Below are positions 39,573-48,676 of a DNA stretch of 64,000 bases, piece by piece. A model generated the notes under the pieces. The model saw only the letters and a program-made list of their open reading frames with translations. It made no database searches and was not told the DNA's origin. This DNA is from Paracoccaceae bacterium (GTDB lineage: Bacteria; Pseudomonadota; Alphaproteobacteria; Rhodobacterales; Rhodobacteraceae). The stretch lies in contig JACKKJ010000005.1 of NCBI GenBank assembly GCA_024236495.1, positions 120,254-184,253 of the forward strand. Direction: 5' to 3'. How positions within the stretch are numbered: position 1 is the first letter of the stretch; each line of letters begins with the position of its first letter. The position numbers and the translations under genes were made by a program.

Positions 39573-42500
39573 AGGAGGCCCTTGTCGTCCTTGGAATGCA
39601 CCGCTCAGGTACGTCCTTTCTGGTCGGGGCGCTTTCCGCGCTGGGCCATGCCCTTCCGCGCGACCGCCAGCCGGGGGGGGCAGACAATCGCCACGGTCAT
39701 TTCGAACCGGGTGCGGTCGTTGCGCTGAACGACCTGATCCTGGCCGCGGGCGGCGGCCGCTGGGACCAGGCCGGCCCCTTCGATCCCGGTGTCTCTCGCG
39801 CAGCGCTGCCGGACATTGGCCCCCGGATCCGCGCCGCGCTGGACGCAAGCTTCGGCAGCGCCACCCGGGTCGTGATCAAGGATCCGCGGCTATCGCTGAC
39901 CTTCCCGCTCTGGCGCACCGAGATGGAGGCGATGGGCGTCACCCTGCGGGTTCTGATCGCGCTGCGCCATCCGCTCGCGGTCGCCCAGTCACTTGCGCGG
40001 CGCAATGGCTGCCCGCCGGACCTTGCGGCGCTGTCGTGGCTGGCGCATTCCATCGCGGCGATCGAGGCAAGCCACGGCCTGAACCGGACCATCGTCCGTT
40101 TTCCGGACTGGGCGCTGCGACCGGACACCGGGATCGCGCGCATCGCATCCGATCTCGGCTGGCCAGCGGGGACGGCCGAGACGCTTGCCTCTGCCGTCAG
40201 GCGGCGTTTTTGCGGCGCCGATCTGCACTGTCGTGCCGCCGGTCCGGGTGATGGCCTCATGGCTGAGGCGGCGGCGCTTTTCGAGACGCTGACTGGCGAG
40301 GCCGTATCGGACGGCGGCCTTGATCGCGCGGCCCGTGCGACCCGACCGGCGCTTGAACGTGCACAGGCCTTTTGCGCGCCGCTCGACCGTTATCGCCTGG
40401 CCGAGATCGGCATCCGCGAAGGATCGACCGGAGAAGGTTTCACAGCCCCGGGGACGATGCGGCTGACCGCCGAACTGGCGCTGGCCGAACAGCGGGCTGG
40501 GGCGCTTGCCAAAGCCCTGATGTCGTCTGAACGCGCGGCCGACCGGGCCGCTCGCCGTTTTGCGCGCGAAAGCGCCCGCTCTGCCGGCCGGCTTGCCGCG
40601 CTTCGCCGACAGGTCAGCCGTGAGGCCGGCGAGGGTCTGGCGGCCCTGTCCGCGGCCGCGAGGACGCGGGCGGATCTGCGGGTCCGCCTGCGGGCGGCGA
40701 CCGCCCTGGCCGCACGCGAGGCATCGCAAAGGCAGGCGACCGAAGACCGGCTTGCCGACAACCGGCAGCGACTGGAGGCCGCACTGCGCGAGTGTGCCGC
40801 GCTCCGGGAAGACCGGAACCGGCTTGCGGGCCGCGCAGACGAACTCGCCCAGCTTTGCCAGAAGGAGATGGTGACCGTGATCCGACCGCTATACCGCCGC
40901 TTCTACCGTGCCGGGGGCACGATCCTGCGTCAGGTTCTGTCGCCGGCGCGGGTCGAACGGATCAAGCGGGCGCTGCCCCATCCAGACGGCATTCCCGGTG
41001 CGCTGACGCTCGTCATCCCGACCGCCGGGGTGGCGCGCGAATGCGAGGTGCCGGCGCGCGACGTCAGTATCGACAAGCCGGACATTTTCATCCTGTCGAT
41101 CATCAACTGGGACTTCCGAACCCAGCGCCCGCAGCATCTTGCGCGCGAGTTTGCCGCCCGCGGCCATCGCGTCTTCTATCTGGAGATGGAAGCGGGCGAC
41201 GGGGGCACCGCGATCCGCAGTGTGGCACCCGGGGTCTGGGCGGTGCGCCTCTCCGGGCAGGGGATCGGCTTTCTGCGCCCCTACTCGGGGCGTCCATCCG
41301 GTGCCCAGGTCGCGGCCTGGCTCGACAATTTCAACGCGTTTTGTGACCGGATCGGCACCTCGCCCTGGCGCCATGTCGTCATCGAACACCCTTTCTGGTG
41401 GCCCCTTGCGAGGAATCTGCCGCCAGAGAACCGGATCACCTTCGATTGCATGGACGAGATTTCGGGCTTCTCGAACACGGAGGATCACATCCTTGCTGCG
41501 GAGGAGGAAATGGTCGCGGGCTGTGACCGGCTGATCGTCAGTTCCGACTATCTGATGGCGCGGCGCGGCCGCAGCCGCCCGGCGGCGCTCGTGCGCAACG
41601 GGGCGGATATCGGCCATTTCACCGGCCACCCCACCACCCCGCTTGCCGAACGGATCGCGGCCCGTCTGCGCGGCGGGTGCCTTCGCGTCGGCTATGTGGG
41701 CGCGATCGCCGAATGGTTCGATGACGACCTGCTGGCCGAGGTCGCGCGCCTTGCGCCCGACATCGACTTTCACCTTTGCGGCGCGGTTACCGCGCCCGGG
41801 GTCTTGCGCCTGGCCGATCTGCCGAATGTCTCGCTCCACGGAGAGATCGCCTATGCGGAGGTGCCGGCCTTTCTGGGGGCAATGGATGTGATGATGATCC
41901 CGTTCCGGCTCTTGCCGATCATCGCCGCTTGCGATCCGGTCAAGTTCTATGAATACGCCGCCGCCATGCGCCCGACGGTCGCGACCGCGATGCCGGAACT
42001 GCGCCGCGCGGGCGATCTGGTGCGCATTGCCCATACCGCCGGCGAATTCGCACAAGCCCTCCGCGAGGCGGGCGCATCCGCCGATCCCTTGCAGGGCGAA
42101 AGGCTCAGGACCTATGCGCTGGCCAACACCTGGTCGGAACGCGCGACCGCGATGCTGGCGGAAATGGATCGCGCACCGCTGGTGTCGGTCGTCATCCTCG
42201 CATGGGGCGATGCCGCCCTGACCATGACGGCGGTCCACGCGCTTCTTGGCGAAGGGCGCGTCTATCCAGCTCTTGAAGTGATCGTCGTAGACAACGGCTC
42301 ACCCCCCGAGGAATGTGGCCGCCTTGCCGCCTATCTGTCGCGCTTCCCCGAGGCGCGGCTGATCGAGAACGGCGCCAACCTCGGGTTTGCGGCCGGCAAC
42401 AACGTGGGGATCCAGGCGGCGACTGGCGACTATGTGCTGCTCCTGAACAACGATACCTACATGGCGCCGGGGGCGATCTGGGCGATGGTCGGCCAGCTTG

Positions 42501-42967
42501 AGCGCACGCCGCAGATCGGTGTCGTCGGCCCCTTGACCAACAACATCGGCAACGAGGCGCGGGTGGCGGTGGACTACGCCGACATGGAGCAGATGCGCCG
42601 CGCCGCGCGCCGCCTGACGCAGGGGTTTCGTGGTCGCTGGACGCCGCTTCCGGTCGTCGCCTATTTCTGCGCGATGTTCCGGCGCGCCGACCTTGCGCGG
42701 TTCGGCCCGCTCGACCCTGTCTACGGTCGCGGCATGTTCGAGGATGACGATCATTGCGCGGTCATCCGGGCGCAGGGTTTCGACTGCGCGCTGGCCGAGG
42801 ACGCCTTTGTGCATCACCACCTGTCGGCAAGCTTCGCGCGGGTCGAGCCGGCCGAACGGATCGAACGTTTCGACGCCAACCGCCGCACCTACGAGGGTCG
42901 CTGGGGCCCCTGGACACCGCATCGCTACCGCGCTTCCCGCCCCGCCCCGGACTGGGAGGCCGCGTGA
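39569..42967 (+). CDS. Sulfotransferase - coiled coil - GT4-like - GT2 fusion protein
   Basis: 1132 residues with four readable parts. Residues 1-260 resemble a sulfotransferase: VVLGMHRSGTSFLVGALSAL gives the 5'-phosphosulfate loop and VVIKDPRLSLTFPLW plus IALRHPLAVAQSLARRNG the 3'-phosphate region. Residues about 294-431 are a charged, Ala/Arg-rich coiled coil. Residues about 505-860 are a GT4/GT-B-like domain (NWDFRTQRPQHLAREFAARG, FDCMDEISGF, KFYEYAAAMRPTVAT). Residues about 870-1132 are a GT2/GT-A domain (VIVVDNGSPPEECGRLA, NLGFAAGNNVG, VLLLNNDTYMAPG). No signal peptide, so it acts on the cytoplasmic side. It overlaps both neighbours by 4 and 1 bases. Confidence 0.9.
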   Translation: MKEALVVLGMHRSGTSFLVGALSALGHALPRDRQPGGADNRHGHFEPGAVVALNDLILAAGGGRWDQAGPFDPGVSRAALPDIGPRIRAALDASFGSATRVVIKDPRLSLTFPLWRTEMEAMGVTLRVLIALRHPLAVAQSLARRNGCPPDLAALSWLAHSIAAIEASHGLNRTIVRFPDWALRPDTGIARIASDLGWPAGTAETLASAVRRRFCGADLHCRAAGPGDGLMAEAAALFETLTGEAVSDGGLDRAARATRPALERAQAFCAPLDRYRLAEIGIREGSTGEGFTAPGTMRLTAELALAEQRAGALAKALMSSERAADRAARRFARESARSAGRLAALRRQVSREAGEGLAALSAAARTRADLRVRLRAATALAAREASQRQATEDRLADNRQRLEAALRECAALREDRNRLAGRADELAQLCQKEMVTVIRPLYRRFYRAGGTILRQVLSPARVERIKRALPHPDGIPGALTLVIPTAGVARECEVPARDVSIDKPDIFILSIINWDFRTQRPQHLAREFAARGHRVFYLEMEAGDGGTAIRSVAPGVWAVRLSGQGIGFLRPYSGRPSGAQVAAWLDNFNAFCDRIGTSPWRHVVIEHPFWWPLARNLPPENRITFDCMDEISGFSNTEDHILAAEEEMVAGCDRLIVSSDYLMARRGRSRPAALVRNGADIGHFTGHPTTPLAERIAARLRGGCLRVGYVGAIAEWFDDDLLAEVARLAPDIDFHLCGAVTAPGVLRLADLPNVSLHGEIAYAEVPAFLGAMDVMMIPFRLLPIIAACDPVKFYEYAAAMRPTVATAMPELRRAGDLVRIAHTAGEFAQALREAGASADPLQGERLRTYALANTWSERATAMLAEMDRAPLVSVVILAWGDAALTMTAVHALLGEGRVYPALEVIVVDNGSPPEECGRLAAYLSRFPEARLIENGANLGFAAGNNVGIQAATGDYVLLLNNDTYMAPGAIWAMVGQLERTPQIGVVGPLTNNIGNEARVAVDYADMEQMRRAARRLTQGFRGRWTPLPVVAYFCAMFRRADLARFGPLDPVYGRGMFEDDDHCAVIRAQGFDCALAEDAFVHHHLSASFARVEPAERIERFDANRRTYEGRWGPWTPHRYRASRPAPDWEAA

Positions 42968-43746
42968 TGCGCACGGTGATCTGTCACTACCACATCTACA
43001 AGAACTCCGGGACCAGCTTCGACGACGCGCTGACGCGCAGCTTCGGCGAGGGGCATCTGTGTTTCGACGGCCCGTTTCCCTATTTCGCCATCGACCGGAT
43101 CCAGCTTGACCGGATCATCTGCCGCAACCCGGGCCGCCGGGCATTTTCCTCTCACCAGATCCGGCTGCCGGCGCCCGCATCGCTGGACTACCGGGTTCTT
43201 GCCGCGACTTTCCTTCGCGACCCGTTTCTGCGGGTGGCCTCGATCTGGCGGTTCAAGCGCGCTCATGCCGACGGCACGCGCACCTCGGAGCTTGCACGGC
43301 AGATGGACTTTTCCGACTGGCTGGAACACGCGCTGGGCGACGCGCAGGAACTTACGCATGTATCGAACGCCCAGACCCGCATCCTGGGGGAGGACGGAAC
43401 CGGGCGCGTGCTGATGCGTCGCGCCGCGGGCCGGATGGAGTACGATCTGCAGCAGGCGCGGGCGAACCTTCGCAATGTGGCACTCCTCGGCCGGACCGAT
43501 CACTATGCCGACGATCTGGCCCGGATCGCCCGCCGCCTCAGGGCGGAAGGGATGGATTTCTCCCCCCCGCCGCCCCGGCGGCTGAACGCAACCGACCACG
43601 CCACCGGCACGGTGGAGGAACGTGTCACGGCGCTTCTTGCGGACCTGCCGGGGCCGCTTGCCGAACGCTTCGTGGCCGCGAACGACCAGGATCTTGCGCT
43701 TTATGACCACGCGACCCGCCTGATAGAGGCCGAAGACCGGGCCTGA
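42967..43746 (+). CDS. Sulfotransferase family protein
   Basis: 259 residues. CHYHIYKNSGTSFDDALTRS (residues 6-25) matches the 5'-phosphosulfate-binding loop of type-2 sulfotransferases (usually HxPKxGGTS), and ATFLRDPFLRVASIWRFKR fits the 3'-phosphate-binding stretch. It should transfer sulfate from PAPS to a carbohydrate. It begins on the stop codon of the fusion gene (TGATG), so both act in the same pathway. A second Arg-rich part (GRVLMRRAAGRMEYDLQQAR) may bind substrate. The K-N-S-G-T variant makes the exact subfamily uncertain. Confidence 0.82.
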   Translation: MRTVICHYHIYKNSGTSFDDALTRSFGEGHLCFDGPFPYFAIDRIQLDRIICRNPGRRAFSSHQIRLPAPASLDYRVLAATFLRDPFLRVASIWRFKRAHADGTRTSELARQMDFSDWLEHALGDAQELTHVSNAQTRILGEDGTGRVLMRRAAGRMEYDLQQARANLRNVALLGRTDHYADDLARIARRLRAEGMDFSPPPPRRLNATDHATGTVEERVTALLADLPGPLAERFVAANDQDLALYDHATRLIEAEDRA

Positions 43747-43969
43747 CCGGCGCGGCCACGATCTGTGTGGCGGGGAAGGCGCGTCTTGTCCCGCTCTGCC
43801 TGCTTGCGGGGTTCCTCGCAACGTTGCCGGGCCTGCCACTGCCGCGGTTCGGTCGCACGATCTCCTGACCCCCCGGGACGCCGCGCGTTCACCTTTGCAT
43901 AACCCATTCGCGCGGAAGGCCGGGCGTCTTCACCACTTGGCAACGCTTCTGCCCGCCTAGTGAACGCGG

Positions 43970-46822
43970 GTGAAGTATGGTGTAGCGGTGATCGGGGTCC
44001 AGCAAATGGCCACGCTCGGCGGCGCGTCGGTGCCTGCCGGCGTCCGCGTGACCGACCTTGTCGTTCAGTCGACCGGGGCGGGGGTGTTCCTCTACGCGGC
44101 GACGTCGGCGGAGGGGATCCTCGGCTTCGGCCTGGGCGCGGGGGCGGTGGCGGTCGGGATCGGATCGGTCAGCTATGCGCCGGGGGCCGATGTCTTCGGA
44201 CAGCCACGCCTGGATGTCCTTGACCACGACGGCCAGCGCTGGCTGTTGCCCGGCGGGCGGTTTCCTGCGGAGCTGACCGGTTTTTCACTGTCCGGGTCCG
44301 GCACGATCGGGGGGCAGACGGTGTTTTCCGATGGGCCGGGCGGGGATTTTTCCGCCGCCGACCTCGCGGTCATCGACCAGGGCGGAACCGCGCGCATCTT
44401 TGCAGCGGACCCTTCGGGGACGGGTCTTGCCGCCTGGTCCATCGCCCCCGGTTCGACCGACCTCGTGGCAGCGGCGGGCTTCGCCGACGGTGCCGGGACC
44501 TATCTGGCATCCCCGTCGGTCCTGACTTCGGCCGTCATCGGGGGGCAGGGCTGGGTCTTTGCGGGGTCCGCCGCAGAACATGGGATCACTGCGCTGAAAC
44601 TGGCGCCGGACGGGTCGCTGGCCGCCGCGGGATCGGTCGGCGCGGCGGAAGGGCTTGGCCTGAACGCCCCCGGCGCGATCGAGGTCGTGTCAACGGGCGT
44701 CGCGACCTATCTTGTGGTCGCCGATACCGGCAGTTCCTCGCTCTCGGTCCTGCGTGTCGATCCCGACGGGCTGACCGCGACCGACCATGTGGTCGACACG
44801 CTTGCCACGCGGTTCCAGGGCGCGACGGCGCTTTCGGCGCTGAGCGTCGGGGACCGGGCCTACATCGCCGTCGGCGGTGCCGACGACGGCGTCTCGCTTT
44901 TCCGGCTCCTGCCGGACGGGCGGCTTTACCTTGAGACGACGATCGTCGATACCCCCGGCGCGGCGCTTGCGGATGTGGCGGCGCTGCAGCTGGCCGAAGT
45001 TGGCGGGCAGTTGCAGCTTTTCGTAGCCTCCGCCTCCGAGGATGGCCTGACCCAGTTTCGCATCCTGACCGGCCCGCCGGGCGTCACCCTCGCGGGCGGC
45101 CCCGGGTCCGACAGCCTTGCGGGCGGCGGGGACGAGGATATCCTTTTCGGCGGCGCGGGCGACGACACGCTGGACGGCGCTGGCGGCAACGACATCCTGA
45201 TCGACGGGGCGGGCGCCGACCTCTTGCGGGGCGGTGCCGGGGCGGATGTGTTCATCCTGCATGCCGACGGCGCCCTCGACCGGATCGCGGATTTCGATAT
45301 CGCGCAGGACCGGCTCGACCTGTCGGACTGGCTCTTGCTCAACTCGCTGGCGCAGATCGCGATCACGCCCACCGTGGACGGCGCCGTCCTTCGCTACGGG
45401 TCGGAGGTTCTGGAAATCGTCACCCATGACGGCAGTTCGCTGTTGCCGGGGCAGTTCACGAACGCGACGATCCTGAACCTGCCGCGCCCCGCGGTCGAGC
45501 TTGTGCATCGCGAAAGGGTTCAGTCCGGAACCGCCGGGGCCGATGCCATCACCGGGTCGGTCTTCGCCGACCTGGTCGAGGCCGGCGCGGGTGACGACAC
45601 CATCGAGGGGGCGGGCGGCGACGACACGCTTGCGGGCGGCCCCGGCGCCGACCTTCTGTCCGGCGGCGCGGGGTCGGACTGGGCGGATTACGGCGGTGCG
45701 ACCCAGGGGGTCACCGCCGATCTGGTGACGCCCGCGAACAACCGGGGCGATGCGGCGGGCGACATCTTCCTTTCGGTCGAGAACCTGCGCGGGTCGGATC
45801 ATCCCGACGACCTGCGCGGCGATGCTGGCGCGAACATCCTTGAGGGCGGCGCGGGCAACGACTGGTTGACCGGCCGCGACGGCGACGACACCCTGCGCGG
45901 CGGCGCGGGGACCGACAATCTGGTCGGCGGCGCCGGCGCGGATCTCCTTGACGGGGGCGAGGGGCTGGACCGGGCGGTCTATTCCGACGCGACATCGGGC
46001 CTGCGGATCGACCTGCTGAACCCCGCGACCAATACCGGCATCGCGGCGGGTGACATCTTCGTCTCGGTCGAGGCGCTGCGCGCCTCGGCCCACGCCGACG
46101 AGGTCTGGGGCGACAACGGCAACAACACGCTCGATGGCGGGACCGGCGACGACCTGATCTACGGGCGGGCGGGCAACGACTGGCTTCTGGGGCGGGCGGG
46201 CGACGATCTGATCGACGGGATGGAGGGCAACGACATCCTGCTTGGCGGCCCGGGGGCGGACCAGTTCGTCGGCGGTCCGGGCATCGATCGCGTCCACTAC
46301 GGCGATTCCGCCATCGGTCTGCTGGCGGATCTTCTTGATCCCTCCCGCAACACCGGGATCGCAGTTGGCGACGGCTATTCGGGGATCGAGAACCTTCAAG
46401 GTTCGCAGGGCAACGACACGCTGTGGGGGGACGAGGGCGACAACATGATCCTCGGCGCGCGCGGCGAAGACGCGATCTACGGACGCGGCGGAAACGACTT
46501 CCTGATTGGGCTGGACGGCGACGATACGCTTTACGGCATGGCCGGGGATGACACGCTGGAAGGCGGCGCGGGGGCGGACAGCTTCGTCTATGAGGCGGGC
46601 AACGGCATCGACCGGGTGAAGGACTTCCAGCCGGGACTCGACATCCTGCGCATCGATCCTGCCCTGGCGTCGGTCGCGGGGATGGACGCGCTGACCCTGA
46701 TCGCGACCTATGGTCATGCGACGGCGGCGGGCGCGACCTTCGATTTCGGTGGCGGTGACGTGCTCATTATCCGAAACGTCGCGGACCCGATGGATCTTCT
46801 GGGCGATATTTCCATCGGCTAG
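43970..46822 (+). CDS. RTX-type calcium-binding protein with N-terminal beta-propeller-like region
   Basis: 950 residues. The first 370 residues contain propeller-like repeats (GITALKLAPDGSLAAAGS, SSLSVLRVDPDGLTATDH, GVSLFRLLPDGRLYLETT). From about residue 373 nonapeptide RTX repeats (GGxGxDxLx) appear, e.g. LFGGAGDDTLDGAGGNDIL, and most of residues 518-873 are RTX arrays interrupted by three copies of a longer module starting near residues 569, 666 and 771. The C-terminus lacks a Cys and ends LLGDISIG, fitting type I secretion. The GTG start is weakly supported; an ATG at 44006 is an alternative. No type I secretion genes are nearby. Confidence 0.88.
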   Translation: MKYGVAVIGVQQMATLGGASVPAGVRVTDLVVQSTGAGVFLYAATSAEGILGFGLGAGAVAVGIGSVSYAPGADVFGQPRLDVLDHDGQRWLLPGGRFPAELTGFSLSGSGTIGGQTVFSDGPGGDFSAADLAVIDQGGTARIFAADPSGTGLAAWSIAPGSTDLVAAAGFADGAGTYLASPSVLTSAVIGGQGWVFAGSAAEHGITALKLAPDGSLAAAGSVGAAEGLGLNAPGAIEVVSTGVATYLVVADTGSSSLSVLRVDPDGLTATDHVVDTLATRFQGATALSALSVGDRAYIAVGGADDGVSLFRLLPDGRLYLETTIVDTPGAALADVAALQLAEVGGQLQLFVASASEDGLTQFRILTGPPGVTLAGGPGSDSLAGGGDEDILFGGAGDDTLDGAGGNDILIDGAGADLLRGGAGADVFILHADGALDRIADFDIAQDRLDLSDWLLLNSLAQIAITPTVDGAVLRYGSEVLEIVTHDGSSLLPGQFTNATILNLPRPAVELVHRERVQSGTAGADAITGSVFADLVEAGAGDDTIEGAGGDDTLAGGPGADLLSGGAGSDWADYGGATQGVTADLVTPANNRGDAAGDIFLSVENLRGSDHPDDLRGDAGANILEGGAGNDWLTGRDGDDTLRGGAGTDNLVGGAGADLLDGGEGLDRAVYSDATSGLRIDLLNPATNTGIAAGDIFVSVEALRASAHADEVWGDNGNNTLDGGTGDDLIYGRAGNDWLLGRAGDDLIDGMEGNDILLGGPGADQFVGGPGIDRVHYGDSAIGLLADLLDPSRNTGIAVGDGYSGIENLQGSQGNDTLWGDEGDNMILGARGEDAIYGRGGNDFLIGLDGDDTLYGMAGDDTLEGGAGADSFVYEAGNGIDRVKDFQPGLDILRIDPALASVAGMDALTLIATYGHATAAGATFDFGGGDVLIIRNVADPMDLLGDISIG

Positions 46823-46825
46823 CGG

Positions 46826-47755
46826 TCAGACCCGCCCGATCATCGCGGCGACGGCAAGCGAAAGGTCCCCGGCGCGGCTTTGCCGGCAAAGCCCCGCCGC
46901 GCGAAGACCGCGCAGGGCGGCAAGGCCGCGGTTCCCGCGCAGCCGGATGAACGCGTCCAGGCAGGCGCGGTTTTCCTGCGTCAGAAGGGGCGCGGCCTGC
47001 AGCAGTGCGTTGGCATTGGCGCGGTTCCACTCCGCGAAGCGGCCACGGAAAAGGCCGGAAAGTCGCCGCAGGCGCGCGTGAAACGACAGGTTCGCGCCGA
47101 TCTGGTTGCCGTCGTGCTGGCGGTAAAGAAGCGTCGGAACCCTGTCGAAGACGACCCTGCCGCCCGCACCGGAGACCAGTTGATAAAGCCACCAGTCGTG
47201 GCAGGCCGCCCCCTCGGCCGGCCCGGCCATCAGCGCGATCCGGCGTGCGCGGGCGTTCAGGACCATCGTGTTGCCGCCCGCCAGGCTTTGCACAAGCGCG
47301 TTGCGAAACCCGGGCGCGCGTCGCGGCAGGGGGGACGGTCCGCGGATCGTCAGGTCTTCCGCCGCGATCCATGTGCGGCTTCCGTAAAGCGCCGGGGTGT
47401 CCGCGTGGGGCGCAAGCATCGCGACCGCCCGGGTCAGCTTGCCGGGCAGCCAGACATCGTCCTGATCGGCAAAGGCGAAATGGTCCGCCCGGATTGCTGG
47501 GTCGCGAAGCAGCGACAGGAAGTTCGCGGTGCTGCCCCTTGCAGGCCCCTTTCGCCAGACGATGCGCCGGCCCGGATGGTCGCGGGCAAACGCCGCCACG
47601 ATCCCGAGGGTCGGGTCGTGCGACCCGTCGTCGGAGACATGCAGCGACCAGTCGTCGTGGTCCTGCGCCGCGATCGAATCGAGCTGGTCGCGCAGGAACC
47701 GCGCCCCATTGTAGCTGGCCATGAGGATGGCGACGTGGGTTCGCGTCTTCTGCAT
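46826..47755 (-). CDS. Family 2 glycosyltransferase
   Basis: 309 residues, GT-A fold: HVAILMASYNGARFLRDQLD, VSDDGSHDPTLG (nucleotide-sugar site), FAFADQDDVWLPGKL (DQDD is the extended DxD motif) and HDWWLYQLVSGAGG. The pattern resembles rhamnosyltransferase-type enzymes of O-antigen and capsule loci. GGAGT precedes the ATG. It is transcribed after the ABC permease gene, 63 bases downstream, so sugar addition and export are encoded together. Confidence 0.9.
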   Translation of the reverse strand: MQKTRTHVAILMASYNGARFLRDQLDSIAAQDHDDWSLHVSDDGSHDPTLGIVAAFARDHPGRRIVWRKGPARGSTANFLSLLRDPAIRADHFAFADQDDVWLPGKLTRAVAMLAPHADTPALYGSRTWIAAEDLTIRGPSPLPRRAPGFRNALVQSLAGGNTMVLNARARRIALMAGPAEGAACHDWWLYQLVSGAGGRVVFDRVPTLLYRQHDGNQIGANLSFHARLRRLSGLFRGRFAEWNRANANALLQAAPLLTQENRACLDAFIRLRGNRGLAALRGLRAAGLCRQSRAGDLSLAVAAMIGRV

Positions 47756-47818
47756 CGGTCACTCCGTTCCGAACCTGGGGAAGCCTTGCGCCAAACTGGT
47801 TTACCAAGTCCTGACGGT

Positions 47819-48604
47819 TCAGATTTGAAGCATTTTCCCCGACTGCCCCCGGATCAGGATCGCGCCGGCCAGGAACAGGGTGGCGGCAATGAAAAGGACA
47901 TAGGGCGCGCTGACGAAGGCATCGGGATCGGGCCCGAAGACGCCGTCTCGCATCGCCTCGACCACATGGGCGATGGGGTTGAACCAGAGAAGCGCGGCAA
48001 GGTCATCGGGCAGGCCGCGCGCGGTGAACAGGATGCCCGATATGATGAAGACCGGCCGGTTCAGCACCGACCAGACCTGCCGCCAGGTCGGGAAGATCGC
48101 GGCAATGGCTGCGTTGAACGTGCCCGTACCGGTCCCGAGCGCCGCCGCGAGGCCAAGCGAAAGCGCGATCCCTTCGGGGGCCATTGCGGGCGGGCGGGGC
48201 AGCGCCAGAACGACCGGGACAAGAACCGCCGCGGCAACGGCAAGATGGGTCAGCGTCTCCAGAAGCGCGCGCGCGACAAGGATGTCGAGCGGCCTGACGA
48301 CCGGATAGCTCAGCAACCCCCGGTTCGCCTGCAGCGCCGCCATCAGCGCCGTCGTTAGCGAATTGTACATCAGGAACGGGATAATCCCCGTTGCATAGAA
48401 GAGCGTGAAGCTCGACCCGAGCGGAGGTTTCGGCGCGATGAGTGCGAAGGCCAGCGACAGGATCGCGATCCCGCCCACGGGTTCCGCCAGGGCCCAGGCG
48501 TATCCGCCCCAGGATCGTCCGAAGCGCGCGCAGGTCTCTCGCAGGACCAGGGCCGCGATGATGCGCGGCCTGCGCCGGTCGGGGTTGGGGCGGGCGTCGA
48601 TCAT
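47819..48604 (-). CDS. Polysaccharide ABC exporter permease (KpsM/ABC-2 type)
   Basis: 261 residues with six membrane helices. Family features are RRPRIIAALVLRETCARFGR, YAWALAEPVGGIAILSLAF, PFLMYNSLTTALMAALQANR and SYPVVRPLDILVARALLETL. C-terminal LLWFNPIAHVVEAMRDGVFG is the KpsM/BexB signature. It moves lipid-linked or nascent polysaccharide across the inner membrane with the ATPase encoded in the divergent kpsE-kpsT unit. AAGGA stands before the ATG at 48604. Confidence 0.92.
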   Translation of the reverse strand: MIDARPNPDRRRPRIIAALVLRETCARFGRSWGGYAWALAEPVGGIAILSLAFALIAPKPPLGSSFTLFYATGIIPFLMYNSLTTALMAALQANRGLLSYPVVRPLDILVARALLETLTHLAVAAAVLVPVVLALPRPPAMAPEGIALSLGLAAALGTGTGTFNAAIAAIFPTWRQVWSVLNRPVFIISGILFTARGLPDDLAALLWFNPIAHVVEAMRDGVFGPDPDAFVSAPYVLFIAATLFLAGAILIRGQSGKMLQI

Positions 48605-48676
48605 GTCATGTCCTTTCGCAAGGGGGCTCCTGCGCGACCGTGACGGCCAATGGTTAACAAAGAAGGAGCATCGCTG

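Noticed and set aside
43747..43969. Short frame from a GTG near 43764 with a signal-peptide-like stretch, ending before 43870
   Set aside because: Only about 35 residues, no ribosome site and no recognisable sequence; could be a remnant but not supportable.
44690..46717. 675-codon minus-strand frame opposite the RTX gene
   Set aside because: The periodic pattern is the reverse reading of RTX repeats, not an independent repeat protein.
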